DNA of 58,318 bases. It comes from a virus. A program made the position numbers and the translations under genes. Location: positions 1-58,318 of IMG/VR virus record IMGVR_UViG_3300024346_000070; one strand, 5' to 3'. This document shows, one piece after another, positions 35,426-41,462 of this stretch (position 1 is its first letter; each line of letters begins with the position of its first letter). The notes beneath the pieces are model-generated. The model was not told where the DNA came from. It ran no database searches and worked only from the letters and a program-made list of their open reading frames with translations.

Positions 35426-35603
35426 TTAAAGTTTCCTCTATTTTACTATTTGCATAATACATGTAACTACTTGGTATTCCACTTTCATGACACTTTTTAT
35501 ACACTAGTTCTTTGAATGTCTTTTCAGTTGAGAAGTCACCAAACATATAAACATCCATGATTATATCATCGATATCTATTGTTATTCCTTTTACTTTACC
35601 CAT
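35418..35603 (-). CDS. 61-residue protein heading the replication operon
   Basis: ATG at 35603 is preceded by AAAGGC. The product (MGKVKGITIDIDDIIMDVYM...) is mixed alpha-beta with no recognised family. Hydrophobic-acidic strands at the start are followed by a helix with FKELVYKKC. It overlaps the DUF1127 start. It is the first gene after the covarying hairpin at 35657-35679 and so is probably the first translated from that transcript. Confidence 0.6.
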   Translation of the reverse strand: MGKVKGITIDIDDIIMDVYMFGDFSTEKTFKELVYKKCHESGIPSSYMYYANSKIEETLNV

Positions 35604-35612
35604 TGTGTTGCC

Positions 35613-35635
35613 TTTCTTTAAGTTCCTTATAGAGA
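35613..35635 (+). promoter_or_regulatory. Phage RNAP promoter P2 (upstream of TerS-like gene)
   Basis: Reads TTCTTTAAGTTCCTTATAG then AGA. The 14-base core TAAGTTCCTTATAG is identical to the other four copies. The predicted start is G35632. It faces the isolated plus-strand gene at 35705, against the surrounding minus-strand operon. A weak AGAGA/TCTCT stem followed by CTTTT lies just downstream (35631-35655). Confidence 0.78.
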
Positions 35636-35656
35636 AGAGGGTTAATCTCTCTTTTA

Positions 35657-35679
35657 AATCCGACCCCTGTGGTCGGATT
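35657..35679 (-). promoter_or_regulatory. Covarying hairpin H4, candidate virion-RNAP promoter
   Basis: A perfect 9-bp stem (plus-strand arm AATCCGACC) with loop CCTGT, read ACAGG on minus. On the minus strand it is followed by TAAAAGAGAGATT. It lies 54 bases upstream of the first gene of the replication operon (35603). It is one of four such hairpins; see the entries at 39599, 40204 and 42234. It has no T tract on either side, so it is not a normal terminator. The promoter role is inferred from N4 biology. Confidence 0.55.
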
Positions 35680-35704
35680 ACTAAAGTTATAAGAGGTACT
35701 AAAT

Positions 35705-36097
35705 ATGACTAGAGAGGTTCATCCAAACAGCCTTAAAAACTTAGCTCCTTCATTCACCAAAGAGAATGCTCGTGAGATGCAACTGAAATCAGCAGCTTCC
35801 CGTAAGGCGTCTAGAGATGCTAGAGAAGCCTTAAAGATGAGCATGAAGGATTGGCGTCAGTACAAAGAAGATGTGCTGGATCATGTCGATATGAACTCTT
35901 TAGATGTCTTGAAGATCCTCATGTTCAAAGCTTTGGACAAAGAGGATTTCGATACTGCTAGTGATCTTGCAGCAAAAGTTGCAGAGTATGAGCAACCAAA
36001 ACTACAGCGCAGAGAACTTCAAATTGAAGAGTTAGGTGCTGAGAGTTTGTCTGATGAAGAGCTTGACAGTAAACTGAGGGCACTGCGAGTTGTGTGA
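35705..36097 (+). CDS. Small terminase-like protein
   Basis: This encodes 130 residues with an AGAGGT ribosome site. HPNSLKNLAPSFTKENAREMQLKSA followed by SRKASRDAREALKMSMKDW is the N-terminal DNA-binding pattern of phage small terminase subunits. The C-terminus is an acidic helix (ESLSDEELDSKLRAL). It is the only plus-strand gene in the minus arm and has its own promoter (P2) and terminator (36189-36233), consistent with late expression alongside the large terminase 6.7 kb away. The family call is by pattern; the terminase role is inferred. Confidence 0.55.
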   Translation: MTREVHPNSLKNLAPSFTKENAREMQLKSAASRKASRDAREALKMSMKDWRQYKEDVLDHVDMNSLDVLKILMFKALDKEDFDTASDLAAKVAEYEQPKLQRRELQIEELGAESLSDEELDSKLRALRVV

Positions 36098-36113
36098 GGT
36101 TCTATGAGAACCT
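36097..36113 (+). other. Small hairpin at the stop of the TerS-like gene
   Basis: AGGTTCT pairs with AGAACCT around a 3-nt ATG loop, starting on the last base of the stop codon. It may protect the 3' end or pause the polymerase. No T tract follows. Confidence 0.45.
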
Positions 36114-36120
36114 GAAAGAA

Positions 36121-36184
36121 AATGCCAGTGCGCTTTGTCGGTTACCAAAAAAAATGCAAGTGCGTTTTGTCGGTTACCAAAAAA
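36121..36184. repeat. Two 32-bp direct repeats
   Basis: Two adjacent copies of a 32-bp unit begin AATGC(C/A)AGTGCG and share TTTGTCGGTTACC before a run of A. They differ at two positions by eye. They lie between the TerS-like gene and the convergent terminator, in non-coding DNA. With TerS next door they could be a terminase recognition or other protein-binding site; that is only a suggestion. Confidence 0.7.
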
Positions 36185-36188
36185 CTAT

Positions 36189-36233
36189 AAGAACCCAAAG
36201 ATTCTCTGTGAGAGTCTCTGGGTTCTTTTTTTT
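36189..36233. terminator. Bidirectional terminator
   Basis: Arm AAGAACCCA pairs with TGGGTTCTT; an inner stem AGATTCTC pairs with GAGAGTCT around a TGT loop. It is followed by eight T on plus and preceded by A-rich sequence for the minus strand. It ends the P2 transcript and insulates it from the converging gene at 36232. Confidence 0.88.
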
Positions 36234-36477
36234 ATTTCCATAAGAGTCCGTGGAATCCCTCTGAGGAATCGAACGACTTTATTAGATCTTTGTACATTCC
36301 TGGTGACATTGTTACTACATCATATCCATCAATGTCTCTATTGAATTGTCTGATAGATGCATAGCCCTGATATTCTCCAGCGTTTTCTATGATAATTGTA
36401 AAGTCAAGATCGTCCCCTGAGTCATCCATGATAACTATCTCAGTAGTCCAGGGTTTTTCTTCTATTGTGAATGGCAT
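36232..36477 (-). CDS. Small hypothetical protein
   Basis: This encodes 81 residues from ATG 36477; a GTG at 36489 would add four. It contains TEIVIMDDSGDDLDFTIIIE and a C-terminal MYKDLIKSFDSSEGFHGLLW, a small alpha-beta protein with an acidic surface. It overlaps or abuts the gene upstream. No family is recognised. It ends at the terminator and is the last gene of the middle minus-strand operon. Confidence 0.65.
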   Translation of the reverse strand: MPFTIEEKPWTTEIVIMDDSGDDLDFTIIIENAGEYQGYASIRQFNRDIDGYDVVTMSPGMYKDLIKSFDSSEGFHGLLWK

Positions 36478-36478
36478 T

Positions 36479-36730
36479 TTACATCTCACTTACGCCAAGC
36501 ACACCACCGTTTTCCCATTCTGCATATAGACCATTAGCATGTAGGATATCATTGATTTTATGATTAACACCAAAATCATCTAGTGCTGCATCGTTTTCAC
36601 GATAGTAGTCAGCCCATACAGTGTCATAGTTATCTTCTGCGGAGATTATGAAATCATCATTACCATGATCTCTTACAGGTACTCCGATTTTACTAAGTTG
36701 ATCGAATGCTGTTCTGTATTTACGTTTCAT
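36479..36730 (-). CDS. Small hypothetical protein
   Basis: This encodes 83 residues. It begins with a helix (KYRTAFDQLSKIGVPV), then a hydrophilic middle with aromatic residues (DTVWADYYREN) and a C-terminal strand (LYAEWENGGVLGVSEM). It resembles many uncharacterised small phage early proteins, but no named family is recognised. It is tightly packed with its neighbours. Confidence 0.65.
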   Translation of the reverse strand: MKRKYRTAFDQLSKIGVPVRDHGNDDFIISAEDNYDTVWADYYRENDAALDDFGVNHKINDILHANGLYAEWENGGVLGVSEM

Positions 36731-36733
36731 TAT

Positions 36734-36799
36734 CTATCCTCTTTGGTTAGCAGCTATGATGATTATCAGTACTGAGAATATTAATACTGCTACGCTCAA
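36734..36799 (-). CDS. Possible 21-residue hydrophobic peptide
   Basis: A TTG start overlaps the MazG stop (TTGA), with GGTGATGATCG just upstream. The product, LSVAVLIFSVLIIIIAANQ plus two residues, is one membrane-spanning helix. It fills the whole gap between two genes. The TTG start and small size make it uncertain, but TTGA/ATGA overlaps are common in this operon. Confidence 0.4.
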   Translation of the reverse strand: MSVAVLIFSVLIIIIAANQRG

Positions 36800-37152
36800 C
36801 GATCATCACCAGAGCCACTGAGAGTACCCTTAGAAGCACGGTTGTGTAATTTAAGTAGGTTACCTGCTGCGAGACTGTCTAGGTCTTCTCCGAGGTAGTG
36901 TGCGAGTACTGCTACATACCAAAGAACATCTCCTAGTTCTGCTGCAATACCATCATAGGATGCACCATCACGTATACACTTCTTGATTTTATTTGCAACT
37001 TCCCCAGCTTCTCCGCATAGGCCCAATGCTAAATAGGGAATTGCTTCTGACTCTGGGAAGATTGCAGTTTCTCTAGCTTTAGTCTGATATTGATTCATAT
37101 AGATTGTCATGTCAGGAAGCTCCTTTTTAGTAGGCCAGTAGGATATTTTCAT
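36796..37152 (-). CDS. MazG-like nucleotide pyrophosphohydrolase
   Basis: This encodes 118 residues. The four-helix MazG core is clear: ALGLCGEAGEVANKIKKCIRD (EAGE metal site) and ELGDVLWYVAVLA (E..D). It hydrolyses non-canonical NTPs or ppGpp-like nucleotides. In marine phages it is thought to keep the host in a growth-like state, although cyanophage MazG prefers dGTP and dCTP. It may also recycle nucleotides with ThyX and RNR. It overlaps the upstream gene by four bases. Confidence 0.88.
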   Translation of the reverse strand: MKISYWPTKKELPDMTIYMNQYQTKARETAIFPESEAIPYLALGLCGEAGEVANKIKKCIRDGASYDGIAAELGDVLWYVAVLAHYLGEDLDSLAAGNLLKLHNRASKGTLSGSGDDR

Positions 37153-37382
37153 TCAGTCCGGAAAGCTTCGTAGAGTTTCCATTGTGCTTCTGATAGTTTA
37201 CGAACATCTGAGATATAAAGATCATTACATTCTTCTAGCATTTGAACTACGTTTTTCATAGTTTCTTCTGCTGACTTGATTGCACTTTGCTGAACTTTAT
37301 TTAGTAACTCATAGTTCTTTTTATTATCTTGAAGACGTTTATTGAATTCTTTTTGCCATTCTGGGATTTCATCAGTTTTCAT
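37149..37382 (-). CDS. Helical hypothetical protein
   Basis: This encodes 77 residues, almost entirely helical and charged (WQKEFNKRLQDNKKNYELL, SAEETMKNVVQMLEE), probably a coiled coil. It starts immediately after the GP88-like gene (one-base overlap) and overlaps MazG by four bases. Function is unknown. It could be an assembly partner of either neighbour. Confidence 0.65.
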   Translation of the reverse strand: MKTDEIPEWQKEFNKRLQDNKKNYELLNKVQQSAIKSAEETMKNVVQMLEECNDLYISDVRKLSEAQWKLYEAFRTE

Positions 37383-38020
37383 TAGTACCTCTTTACTTTT
37401 TCTATGATTGTATCTACATCATTGATTTCATAGCACAATCGACAGTCTTGACACTTTTGACCAGTGCAGTTTTGTCTTTCTGCAAACTCATGAGTTAATA
37501 CATTGTTGAATGTTTTGTCAAAGTATTTAGGTGGCTTTGACATTACTACACTTTTCTTTGGGTTACTGTATATAAGGTTTATGTTTTTAGGTTTACTTTG
37601 TGTTTTCATCCAACGAAACACAAGGTCTGTTCGTTTAGTCCACAGAGCAAATCTACACCAAGGATTATCTATAACAATTTTCATCAGGTTGTCTAGGTGT
37701 TGCATGTTTATTAGCTCACCGTGTGCATTGAATCTGAATATGCTATCTATAATCCTTGGTATTTCTTGTGGTTCTAATGGTCTTGAAGACAGCAAGTCAC
37801 TATTACGTTGTAGTGCTGGAGCCATGTTTTTGCGGAAACCGTCTAGCATTTTATGACTGTAACAGTCCCCACAGATATTATCTGTTTTGTTTTCTATGGC
37901 TTTCTTGTGTTGATCTATGCAATACTTGTTACTTTTTGTGTTAGTACTTATTGCTTTGAGACCTTGAAGTTTACCTGTCATTACAGATATATGTACTGCG
38001 GGTTTAGTCATAGGTTCCAC
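37382..38020 (-). CDS. GP88-family protein with Cys cluster
   Basis: This encodes 212 residues. The pattern GKLQGLKAISTNTKSN, then ICGDCYSHKML, LQRNSDLL, FRFNAHGELINMQHLDNLMKIV and CRFALWTKR is the layout of the phage GP88 family, sometimes linked to radical-SAM-like folds. The C-terminus adds C-x4-C-x2-C-x2-C (NCTGQKCQDCRLCYEI) that could hold an iron-sulfur cluster or zinc. Function of the family is not established. Confidence 0.7.
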   Translation of the reverse strand: MEPMTKPAVHISVMTGKLQGLKAISTNTKSNKYCIDQHKKAIENKTDNICGDCYSHKMLDGFRKNMAPALQRNSDLLSSRPLEPQEIPRIIDSIFRFNAHGELINMQHLDNLMKIVIDNPWCRFALWTKRTDLVFRWMKTQSKPKNINLIYSNPKKSVVMSKPPKYFDKTFNNVLTHEFAERQNCTGQKCQDCRLCYEINDVDTIIEKVKRY

Positions 38021-38030
38021 TTTCTTTAGG

Positions 38031-38342
38031 TTAGTCTGCTTCTCTCGCAGCTTGTATCATCTTCTCTTTGATGTGTCCCCATTGTTTATCTGCGTCAAGT
38101 TCATCCTCGAAATCTGTTGTACATTCTACGTAGTCTGTGTCGCTCATACGTTTCCAATCAACGTTATTGATGTCAAGGTCTACTATTTCTGCTTTTATTA
38201 TTTCCCCAGAGTTTAATTCAACATACGCAGTCCCCCATTTATCCCATGAGTTTACAACATCATCTATTGATTTACCATCTGGTAACTCTAGAGTCATTTC
38301 TGCGTAACAGTTGTAGACTCCTGAGTATATAATGCTAGTCAT
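38031..38342 (-). CDS. Small protein sharing a module with 41461-41739
   Basis: This encodes 103 residues. The first part is a beta-rich domain (YNCYAEMTLELPDGKSIDD, KAEIVDLDINNVDW). The C-terminal ~30 residues (TTDFEDELDADKQWGHIKEK) are clearly homologous to TTDFENELDPGEQWEHIKEE in the protein at 41461-41739. The DNA of that part is also alike (about 9 mismatches in 85 bases by eye). Module sharing among early genes suggests recent recombination. No known family. Confidence 0.7.
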   Translation of the reverse strand: MTSIIYSGVYNCYAEMTLELPDGKSIDDVVNSWDKWGTAYVELNSGEIIKAEIVDLDINNVDWKRMSDTDYVECTTDFEDELDADKQWGHIKEKMIQAAREAD

Positions 38343-38579
38343 TTATTGTTCCTCTATACCATCATCATCCTCAGATATGAAACCATTGTCTACACCATAG
38401 CTTGCAAACAGTGCACCGATTGCTGTGAATATCTCGTGCTCTGTGTAGTCTTCATGGCTTTCCATACTTATCTCATACTCATTGTTTGTACCAATCCACA
38501 TCGTCACATGGAATAGTTCATCAATTCTTTTAAAGTCATCCTCTTTAGGTTTAGGTTTAAATTCGATGACTTCAGACAT
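38343..38579 (-). CDS. Small acidic hypothetical protein
   Basis: This encodes 78 residues from ATG 38579, which overlaps the stop of the upstream gene (ATGTCTGA). Upstream in-frame codons lie inside that gene and are not used here. It is acidic, with a VTMWIGTNNEYEISM strand pair, an EIFTAIGALFASYG helix and a DDD-rich tail. No family is recognised. Confidence 0.65.
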   Translation of the reverse strand: MSEVIEFKPKPKEDDFKRIDELFHVTMWIGTNNEYEISMESHEDYTEHEIFTAIGALFASYGVDNGFISEDDDGIEEQ

Positions 38580-38757
38580 CAGGTTGTTCGCCAATATCTT
38601 CTGCATAGTTGTCCATACAATCATGCATATCTCTGAGTGTATGGCCTAAGTCTGTAAACAGTATTTCTGCTTCTACACGAGACAAGATTAGTGCTCGTCC
38701 TGCAATCTCAATGACCACTTCTCCTTCTGCTGTCCAGAAGACATTTGATTTATCCAT
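38572..38757 (-). CDS. Small hypothetical protein
   Basis: This encodes 61 residues: a beta hairpin (VFWTAEGEVVIEIAGRALIL) and a helix (EAEILFTDLGHTLRDMHDC), acidic at the end. The start overlaps the upstream stop by one base. It is probably translated in a coupled series with its neighbours. Function is unknown. Confidence 0.65.
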   Translation of the reverse strand: MDKSNVFWTAEGEVVIEIAGRALILSRVEAEILFTDLGHTLRDMHDCMDNYAEDIGEQPDV

Positions 38758-38969
38758 TAATTGAAACCTCGTAGTTTGATTACGTTGCGAATACGATCTA
38801 CAGTTGATGCTGAAAGTTTAGAACGAGATACAAATCGACCTGTTTCAACATCCCGTGCTACAGATAGGTAACCTTGGTGGCCTGAGAATGAACCTACTGG
38901 TTTACCATAGCGTTTTGTTACACGACGAAATTGCAGATTCTGGCGACCGATTGGGTTTACTGTTGTCAT
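38757..38969 (-). CDS. Small basic protein
   Basis: This encodes 70 residues, strongly basic (IGRQNLQFRRVTKRYGKP, SRSKLSASTVDRIRNVIKLR). It has a GSFSGHQGYLSVARDVETG middle that suggests a small beta barrel. It may bind nucleic acid. It has an AAAGG ribosome site and is the first gene after the 630-base non-coding tract, so probably the first cistron of that transcript. Confidence 0.65.
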   Translation of the reverse strand: MTTVNPIGRQNLQFRRVTKRYGKPVGSFSGHQGYLSVARDVETGRFVSRSKLSASTVDRIRNVIKLRGFN

Positions 38970-39598
38970 AGTGTTAGCCTTTCTGTGACTAATTTAAGTT
39001 AAGATCTTTTTCTAGTAGTTGCAACCATAATGTAACCAACTACCCATACTCCAAATAAAATTGATATATTAAAATGCCTCTTGTTGGAATGAGTCTTGTC
39101 GGACCCTCCAAAAATCAGAGTGACCCCTAAGGGTCACGAAGGATTCTGAAGGAATCCTATAGAGATCTGAAAGATCTCTCTGAGGAATCTTGAAAACCTT
39201 TAGGTTTTTGAGACTCCGATTAAAAACAGGATCCCGCAAGGGATTCTATTTAAAAAACTATGGACCCTGACTGGAAACCTCAGCGCAGCATTACTACGGG
39301 GTCTCAACAGCCAGGGGTACAGGGACTTCAACGAGAACTTCAGCAAGGAGTTCGGATCGGAGTCACCCGTATTGGTTGTCCCAACCGGAGTTTGAGCTTG
39401 AAAGGATAAAAGAACCCAGACTCAACAGTTGGAACAGACAACACTGGGAGGTGTGTTGTATAGAATTGTATGAGCAGTTTCACTGTGTTGCTCAGCACTT
39501 GTATTCTGCATTATGCTGATACCTTACGTATCTCACACTCCTAGCAGTAGGAATTTCATAAGCAGTTTATTGAGATGCTTAGCTCGTTACTCTTTTTA
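38970..39598 (-). other. Long non-coding tract with structured RNA potential
   Basis: No convincing gene. Its 5' side on minus is hairpin H3 and its 3' side is the small basic gene, so it would be a ~600-nt leader or non-coding RNA. It contains the five-hairpin array at 39120-39247 and a further stem GGTTG/CAACC near 39375-39390. A 30-codon minus frame near 39430-39520 has only a weak ribosome site. It is one of the two largest gene-free stretches. Confidence 0.6.
39120..39247. other. Array of five consecutive perfect hairpins
   Basis: Stems in order: GTGACCC, loop CTAA (39120-39137); AGGATTC, loop TGAAG (39140-39158); AGAGATC, loop TGAAA (39161-39179); AAAACC, loop TTTA (39193-39208); AGGATCCC, loop GCAA (39228-39247, one G-U). 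On minus, the first is followed at a distance by a T tract; on plus, the fourth is followed by T. Spacers are as short as two bases. Confidence 0.75.
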
Positions 39599-39621
39599 AA
39601 TCCGACCCCTGTGGTCGGATT
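39599..39621 (-). promoter_or_regulatory. Covarying hairpin H3, candidate virion-RNAP promoter
   Basis: The stem arm AATCCGACC and loop CCTGT on plus are identical to H4. On minus the loop reads ACAGG and the next bases are TAAAAAGAGTAAC. It lies between the SSB-like gene and the long non-coding leader, so it would head the transcript running through 38969. No T tract follows the hairpin on minus. Confidence 0.55.
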
Positions 39622-39634
39622 CAGATAGAGGATG

Positions 39635-40159
39635 TTAGAACATTGCCTCTAGGTCTTCGTCTTTGACACCTGCAACAGTTGGCGACACACTGTCAAGAAT
39701 ATCAAAGTCTACACCATCACTGCCGTTGTACTCGACAAGATCAGTTACTTGTACAGCTGTGAGGGAGTTGAAGACTGATTCGTTATTGTCACCGTAAGGA
39801 GCTTGCCATACGATAACATTAACTGTTGAACCATTACCAATAGTTTTAGCGTCCATTGGTTGTTTGTCATTACCAACCACACGAGGCTTACCATTGTCAC
39901 TGCCATCTTTCCTGAGAGCCCGACGACGAAGTGTCAGTGTTTCGACACCTTCGTTGTTTTCTCTTACAGGCAAATGGTTATCTTTCCACAGTTTGAGAGT
40001 CGCTTCATCTTTAGCACGTAGCTGAATCTCAAACTGCAATGGTGTAGTGAAAGGGCGACCATTGACTGTGCCTTTACCAATCTGGGGTGTTTCCAGTTTA
40101 GGGTAAAAGCACAAAGCGTCTTTGATCATGAAGTTACGGGCTTTTTCAAGTTTAGTCAT
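39635..40159 (-). CDS. Single-stranded DNA-binding protein (probable)
   Basis: This encodes 174 residues with an AAAGGAAC ribosome site. It has a beta-rich OB-like body (TPLQFEIQLRAKDEATLKLW, TVNVIVWQAPYGDN, TAVQVTDLVEY) and an acidic tail ending EDLEAMF, the aromatic-terminated acidic C-terminus typical of phage SSBs such as T7 gp2.5. It would coat ssDNA and contact polymerase and helicase through the tail. It is flanked on both sides by covarying hairpins (H3, H2), as if transcribed as its own unit at high level. Confidence 0.7.
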   Translation of the reverse strand: MTKLEKARNFMIKDALCFYPKLETPQIGKGTVNGRPFTTPLQFEIQLRAKDEATLKLWKDNHLPVRENNEGVETLTLRRRALRKDGSDNGKPRVVGNDKQPMDAKTIGNGSTVNVIVWQAPYGDNNESVFNSLTAVQVTDLVEYNGSDGVDFDILDSVSPTVAGVKDEDLEAMF

Positions 40160-40203
40160 TTTAGTTCCTTTACATGGATTGTGAGAGGAAATCTCTCTTT
40201 TTA

Positions 40204-40226
40204 AATCGATCCCCTGTGGGTCGATT
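40204..40226 (-). promoter_or_regulatory. Covarying hairpin H2, candidate virion-RNAP promoter
   Basis: A 9-bp stem with a different sequence from H3/H4 (plus arm AATCGATCC, one T-G wobble at pair 7) but the same length and loop CCTGT. On minus it is followed by TAAAAAGAGAGATTTCC. It lies 45 bases before the SSB-like gene. On plus, GAGAG-GAAAT-CTCTC-TTTTT at 40183-40202 is a separate small terminator-like hairpin. Confidence 0.55.
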
Positions 40227-40332
40227 ACTTTGAGTTATTATCATAGTATTCTTCAATGAACTTAATCCATTCATAAGCATACCAGATAGAGAAGATTAGA
40301 AACACTGCCATCAGACCTGAGAGTAATAGCAT
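40225..40332 (-). CDS. 35-residue single-pass membrane protein
   Basis: ATG at 40332 overlaps the stop of the gene upstream (TGATG). The product is MLLLSGLMAVFLIFSIWYAY followed by a charged WIKFIEEYYDNNSK tail: one membrane helix with a cytoplasmic or periplasmic tail. Its stop lies in hairpin H2. It could act in early takeover or lysis control; the sequence alone does not say. Confidence 0.6.
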   Translation of the reverse strand: MLLLSGLMAVFLIFSIWYAYEWIKFIEEYYDNNSK

Positions 40333-40523
40333 CAGTTAGCTCCTTTGTTTAGTTCTTTGAGCCTAGTCTCAGCATGTCTCAAGTCATCATAAAGGTTCTC
40401 AAGTTCTCCGAGAACCCAGGCGGGTCTGAGACCATGACCATAATTTTTATGTAAGTCATTGATCTCACTTTTATAGATTGAGATACTGGTCTCAGCCAGT
40501 TCTATCTCTCCAGACATACTCAT
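40332..40523 (-). CDS. Helical small protein
   Basis: This encodes 63 residues, coupled through ATGA to the gene upstream and TGATG to the one downstream. It is two helices with alternating charge (SISIYKSEINDLHKNYG, LGELENLYDDLRHAETRLKEL), a probable coiled-coil hairpin. The function is not known; it belongs to a run of overlapping early microgenes. Confidence 0.6.
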   Translation of the reverse strand: MSMSGEIELAETSISIYKSEINDLHKNYGHGLRPAWVLGELENLYDDLRHAETRLKELNKGAN

Positions 40524-40690
40524 TGGTTCCCCCTATATAGTTGACATGACAAGTAACCGACAGACTCCTGCATTACTAGGAAGTCTTGCATCCGCTCCAG
40601 ACAGTCTGTACCTGTGAGGTTGTAATCAAGTATGTGATTAACTCCACAATCTTGGTACAGAGTTAGGACAAGTATGTAGACTTTTATCAT
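40520..40690 (-). CDS. 56-residue small protein
   Basis: ATG at 40690 overlaps the previous stop (CATGATAA), stop at 40520-40522. The product starts with a hydrophobic strand (MIKVYILVLTLYQDCG) and ends with LSCQLYRGNQ. It fills the space between two coupled genes exactly. No family is recognised. Coding is inferred from the perfect ATGA junctions at both ends. Confidence 0.55.
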   Translation of the reverse strand: MIKVYILVLTLYQDCGVNHILDYNLTGTDCLERMQDFLVMQESVGYLSCQLYRGNQ

Positions 40691-40800
40691 GAGGGATACC
40701 CAAGAACTTCTTCTACATAGTACGTAGCCTTTGCTTTAGTCATTGATGGGTATTTTGCAATAGTATTAGCTATTGCTTTTTCTTTTGAGATTTTAGTCAT
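40687..40800 (-). CDS. 37-residue basic small protein
   Basis: ATG at 40800 overlaps the upstream stop (AAAATGACTAA). The product, MTKISKEKAIANTIAKYPSM then TKAKATYYVEEVLGYPS, is a single basic helix and turn that could bind nucleic acid. It is part of the coupled microgene series. No family is recognised. Confidence 0.55.
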   Translation of the reverse strand: MTKISKEKAIANTIAKYPSMTKAKATYYVEEVLGYPS

Positions 40801-41059
40801 TTTCTACATCCTTACGTGTTTCAATTATATTACGAACATTCTGAAGAGTTTCTATTAAACTGTCCAGATTGTTATCGAAATTTAGTATAACCCAGTCATG
40901 AGAGTTTTTAGGCAAGATGGCAATCTCATGTATAAATACAATGTCACTACCATCAGCTTGAAACTCTCTGTGTTGAGCTATAGATACCGCATGAGAACCA
41001 TGTGTTACTCTTACGTTATTGAGTTTGAATTTTGTTTGAAAGTCATTGTCTTCCATCAT
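40793..41059 (-). CDS. Small hypothetical protein
   Basis: This encodes 88 residues; start ATGATG overlaps the stop of the 57-residue gene. It is beta-rich (FKLNNVRVTHGSHAVSIAQH, DIVFIHEIAILPKN) with a C-terminal helix (LIETLQNVRNIIETRK). No family is recognised. It overlaps the next gene by eight bases. Confidence 0.65.
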   Translation of the reverse strand: MMEDNDFQTKFKLNNVRVTHGSHAVSIAQHREFQADGSDIVFIHEIAILPKNSHDWVILNFDNNLDSLIETLQNVRNIIETRKDVEND

Positions 41060-41229
41060 TTAACCCTTTCTCCAGAGCATTGAACATTATGTACCACATA
41101 TCCAGAATCTTCCCAACCTGAGATGATGTCAGGTATTCTGGTTGATTCTATGTGGTACGATACTTGGTGATTCACATCGTCCTTGTAGGAGTAGGACTTG
41201 GAGATGTTCATTTTGTATTCAAGTTTCAT
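41056..41229 (-). CDS. 57-residue small protein
   Basis: ATG at 41229 with GAAAGG upstream; start overlaps the stop of the gene before it. The product is two beta strands and a loop (LEYKMNISKSYSYKDD, VSYHIESTRIPDIISGW). No family is recognised. Coding is supported by ribosome site and overlaps at both ends. Confidence 0.6.
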   Translation of the reverse strand: MKLEYKMNISKSYSYKDDVNHQVSYHIESTRIPDIISGWEDSGYVVHNVQCSGERVK

Positions 41230-41387
41230 TTGATTGACCTTTCAATAGGTGATGTTTCGATGAATTCTACATGATATCCACCGAAGTCTTTTACGAATAC
41301 ACCTACACCATTTTTGTCGATGTAGAATACTTTTGCCACTACCCATGTCAGCATAGCAGCACAGAGAAGCATAGAGAGTTTAGGCAT
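41226..41387 (-). CDS. 53-residue protein with N-terminal membrane helix
   Basis: ATG at 41387 with AAAGGATATACCA upstream, the repeated leader also found before the next two genes. The N-terminus MPKLSMLLCAAMLTWVVAKV is a membrane anchor or signal sequence with a Cys at residue 9 that is not in a clear lipobox. The remainder is a short beta domain (VGVFVKDFGGYHVEFIE). Function is unknown. Confidence 0.6.
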   Translation of the reverse strand: MPKLSMLLCAAMLTWVVAKVFYIDKNGVGVFVKDFGGYHVEFIETSPIERSIK

Positions 41388-41462
41388 TGGTATATCCTTT
41401 CAAGATATAGGTTAAGTGTTTATGAAACAGCAACCATTACGATTGCTGAAACAAAAAGACTT
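41388..41462 (-). repeat. Intergenic leader repeat, copy 1
   Basis: About 75 bases nearly identical to 41740-41816. In minus orientation it has a CAGCAA/TTGCTG hairpin followed by TTTC, then TTAACCTATATCTTGAAAGG, then ATATACC and ATG. It provides the ribosome site of the 53-residue gene and may end or process the upstream mRNA. The loop of the hairpin differs between copies while the stem is kept. Confidence 0.8.

Noticed and set aside
35657-35679. CCTGT-loop hairpins read as rho-independent terminators
   Set aside because: On the minus strand the hairpins are followed by TAAAA purine-rich sequence, not a T tract. Two sit directly upstream of operons rather than downstream. The neighbouring CTCTC-TTTTT element on plus is a separate structure.
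36121-36184. CRISPR-like array
   Set aside because: There are only two directly adjacent copies with no unique spacers and no Cas genes; this is a simple tandem duplication.
38998-39070. Short hydrophobic minus-strand frame (ISILFGVWVVGYIMVATTRK)
   Set aside because: It could be a membrane peptide, but no ATG, GTG or TTG with a ribosome site was found in frame at a sensible position.
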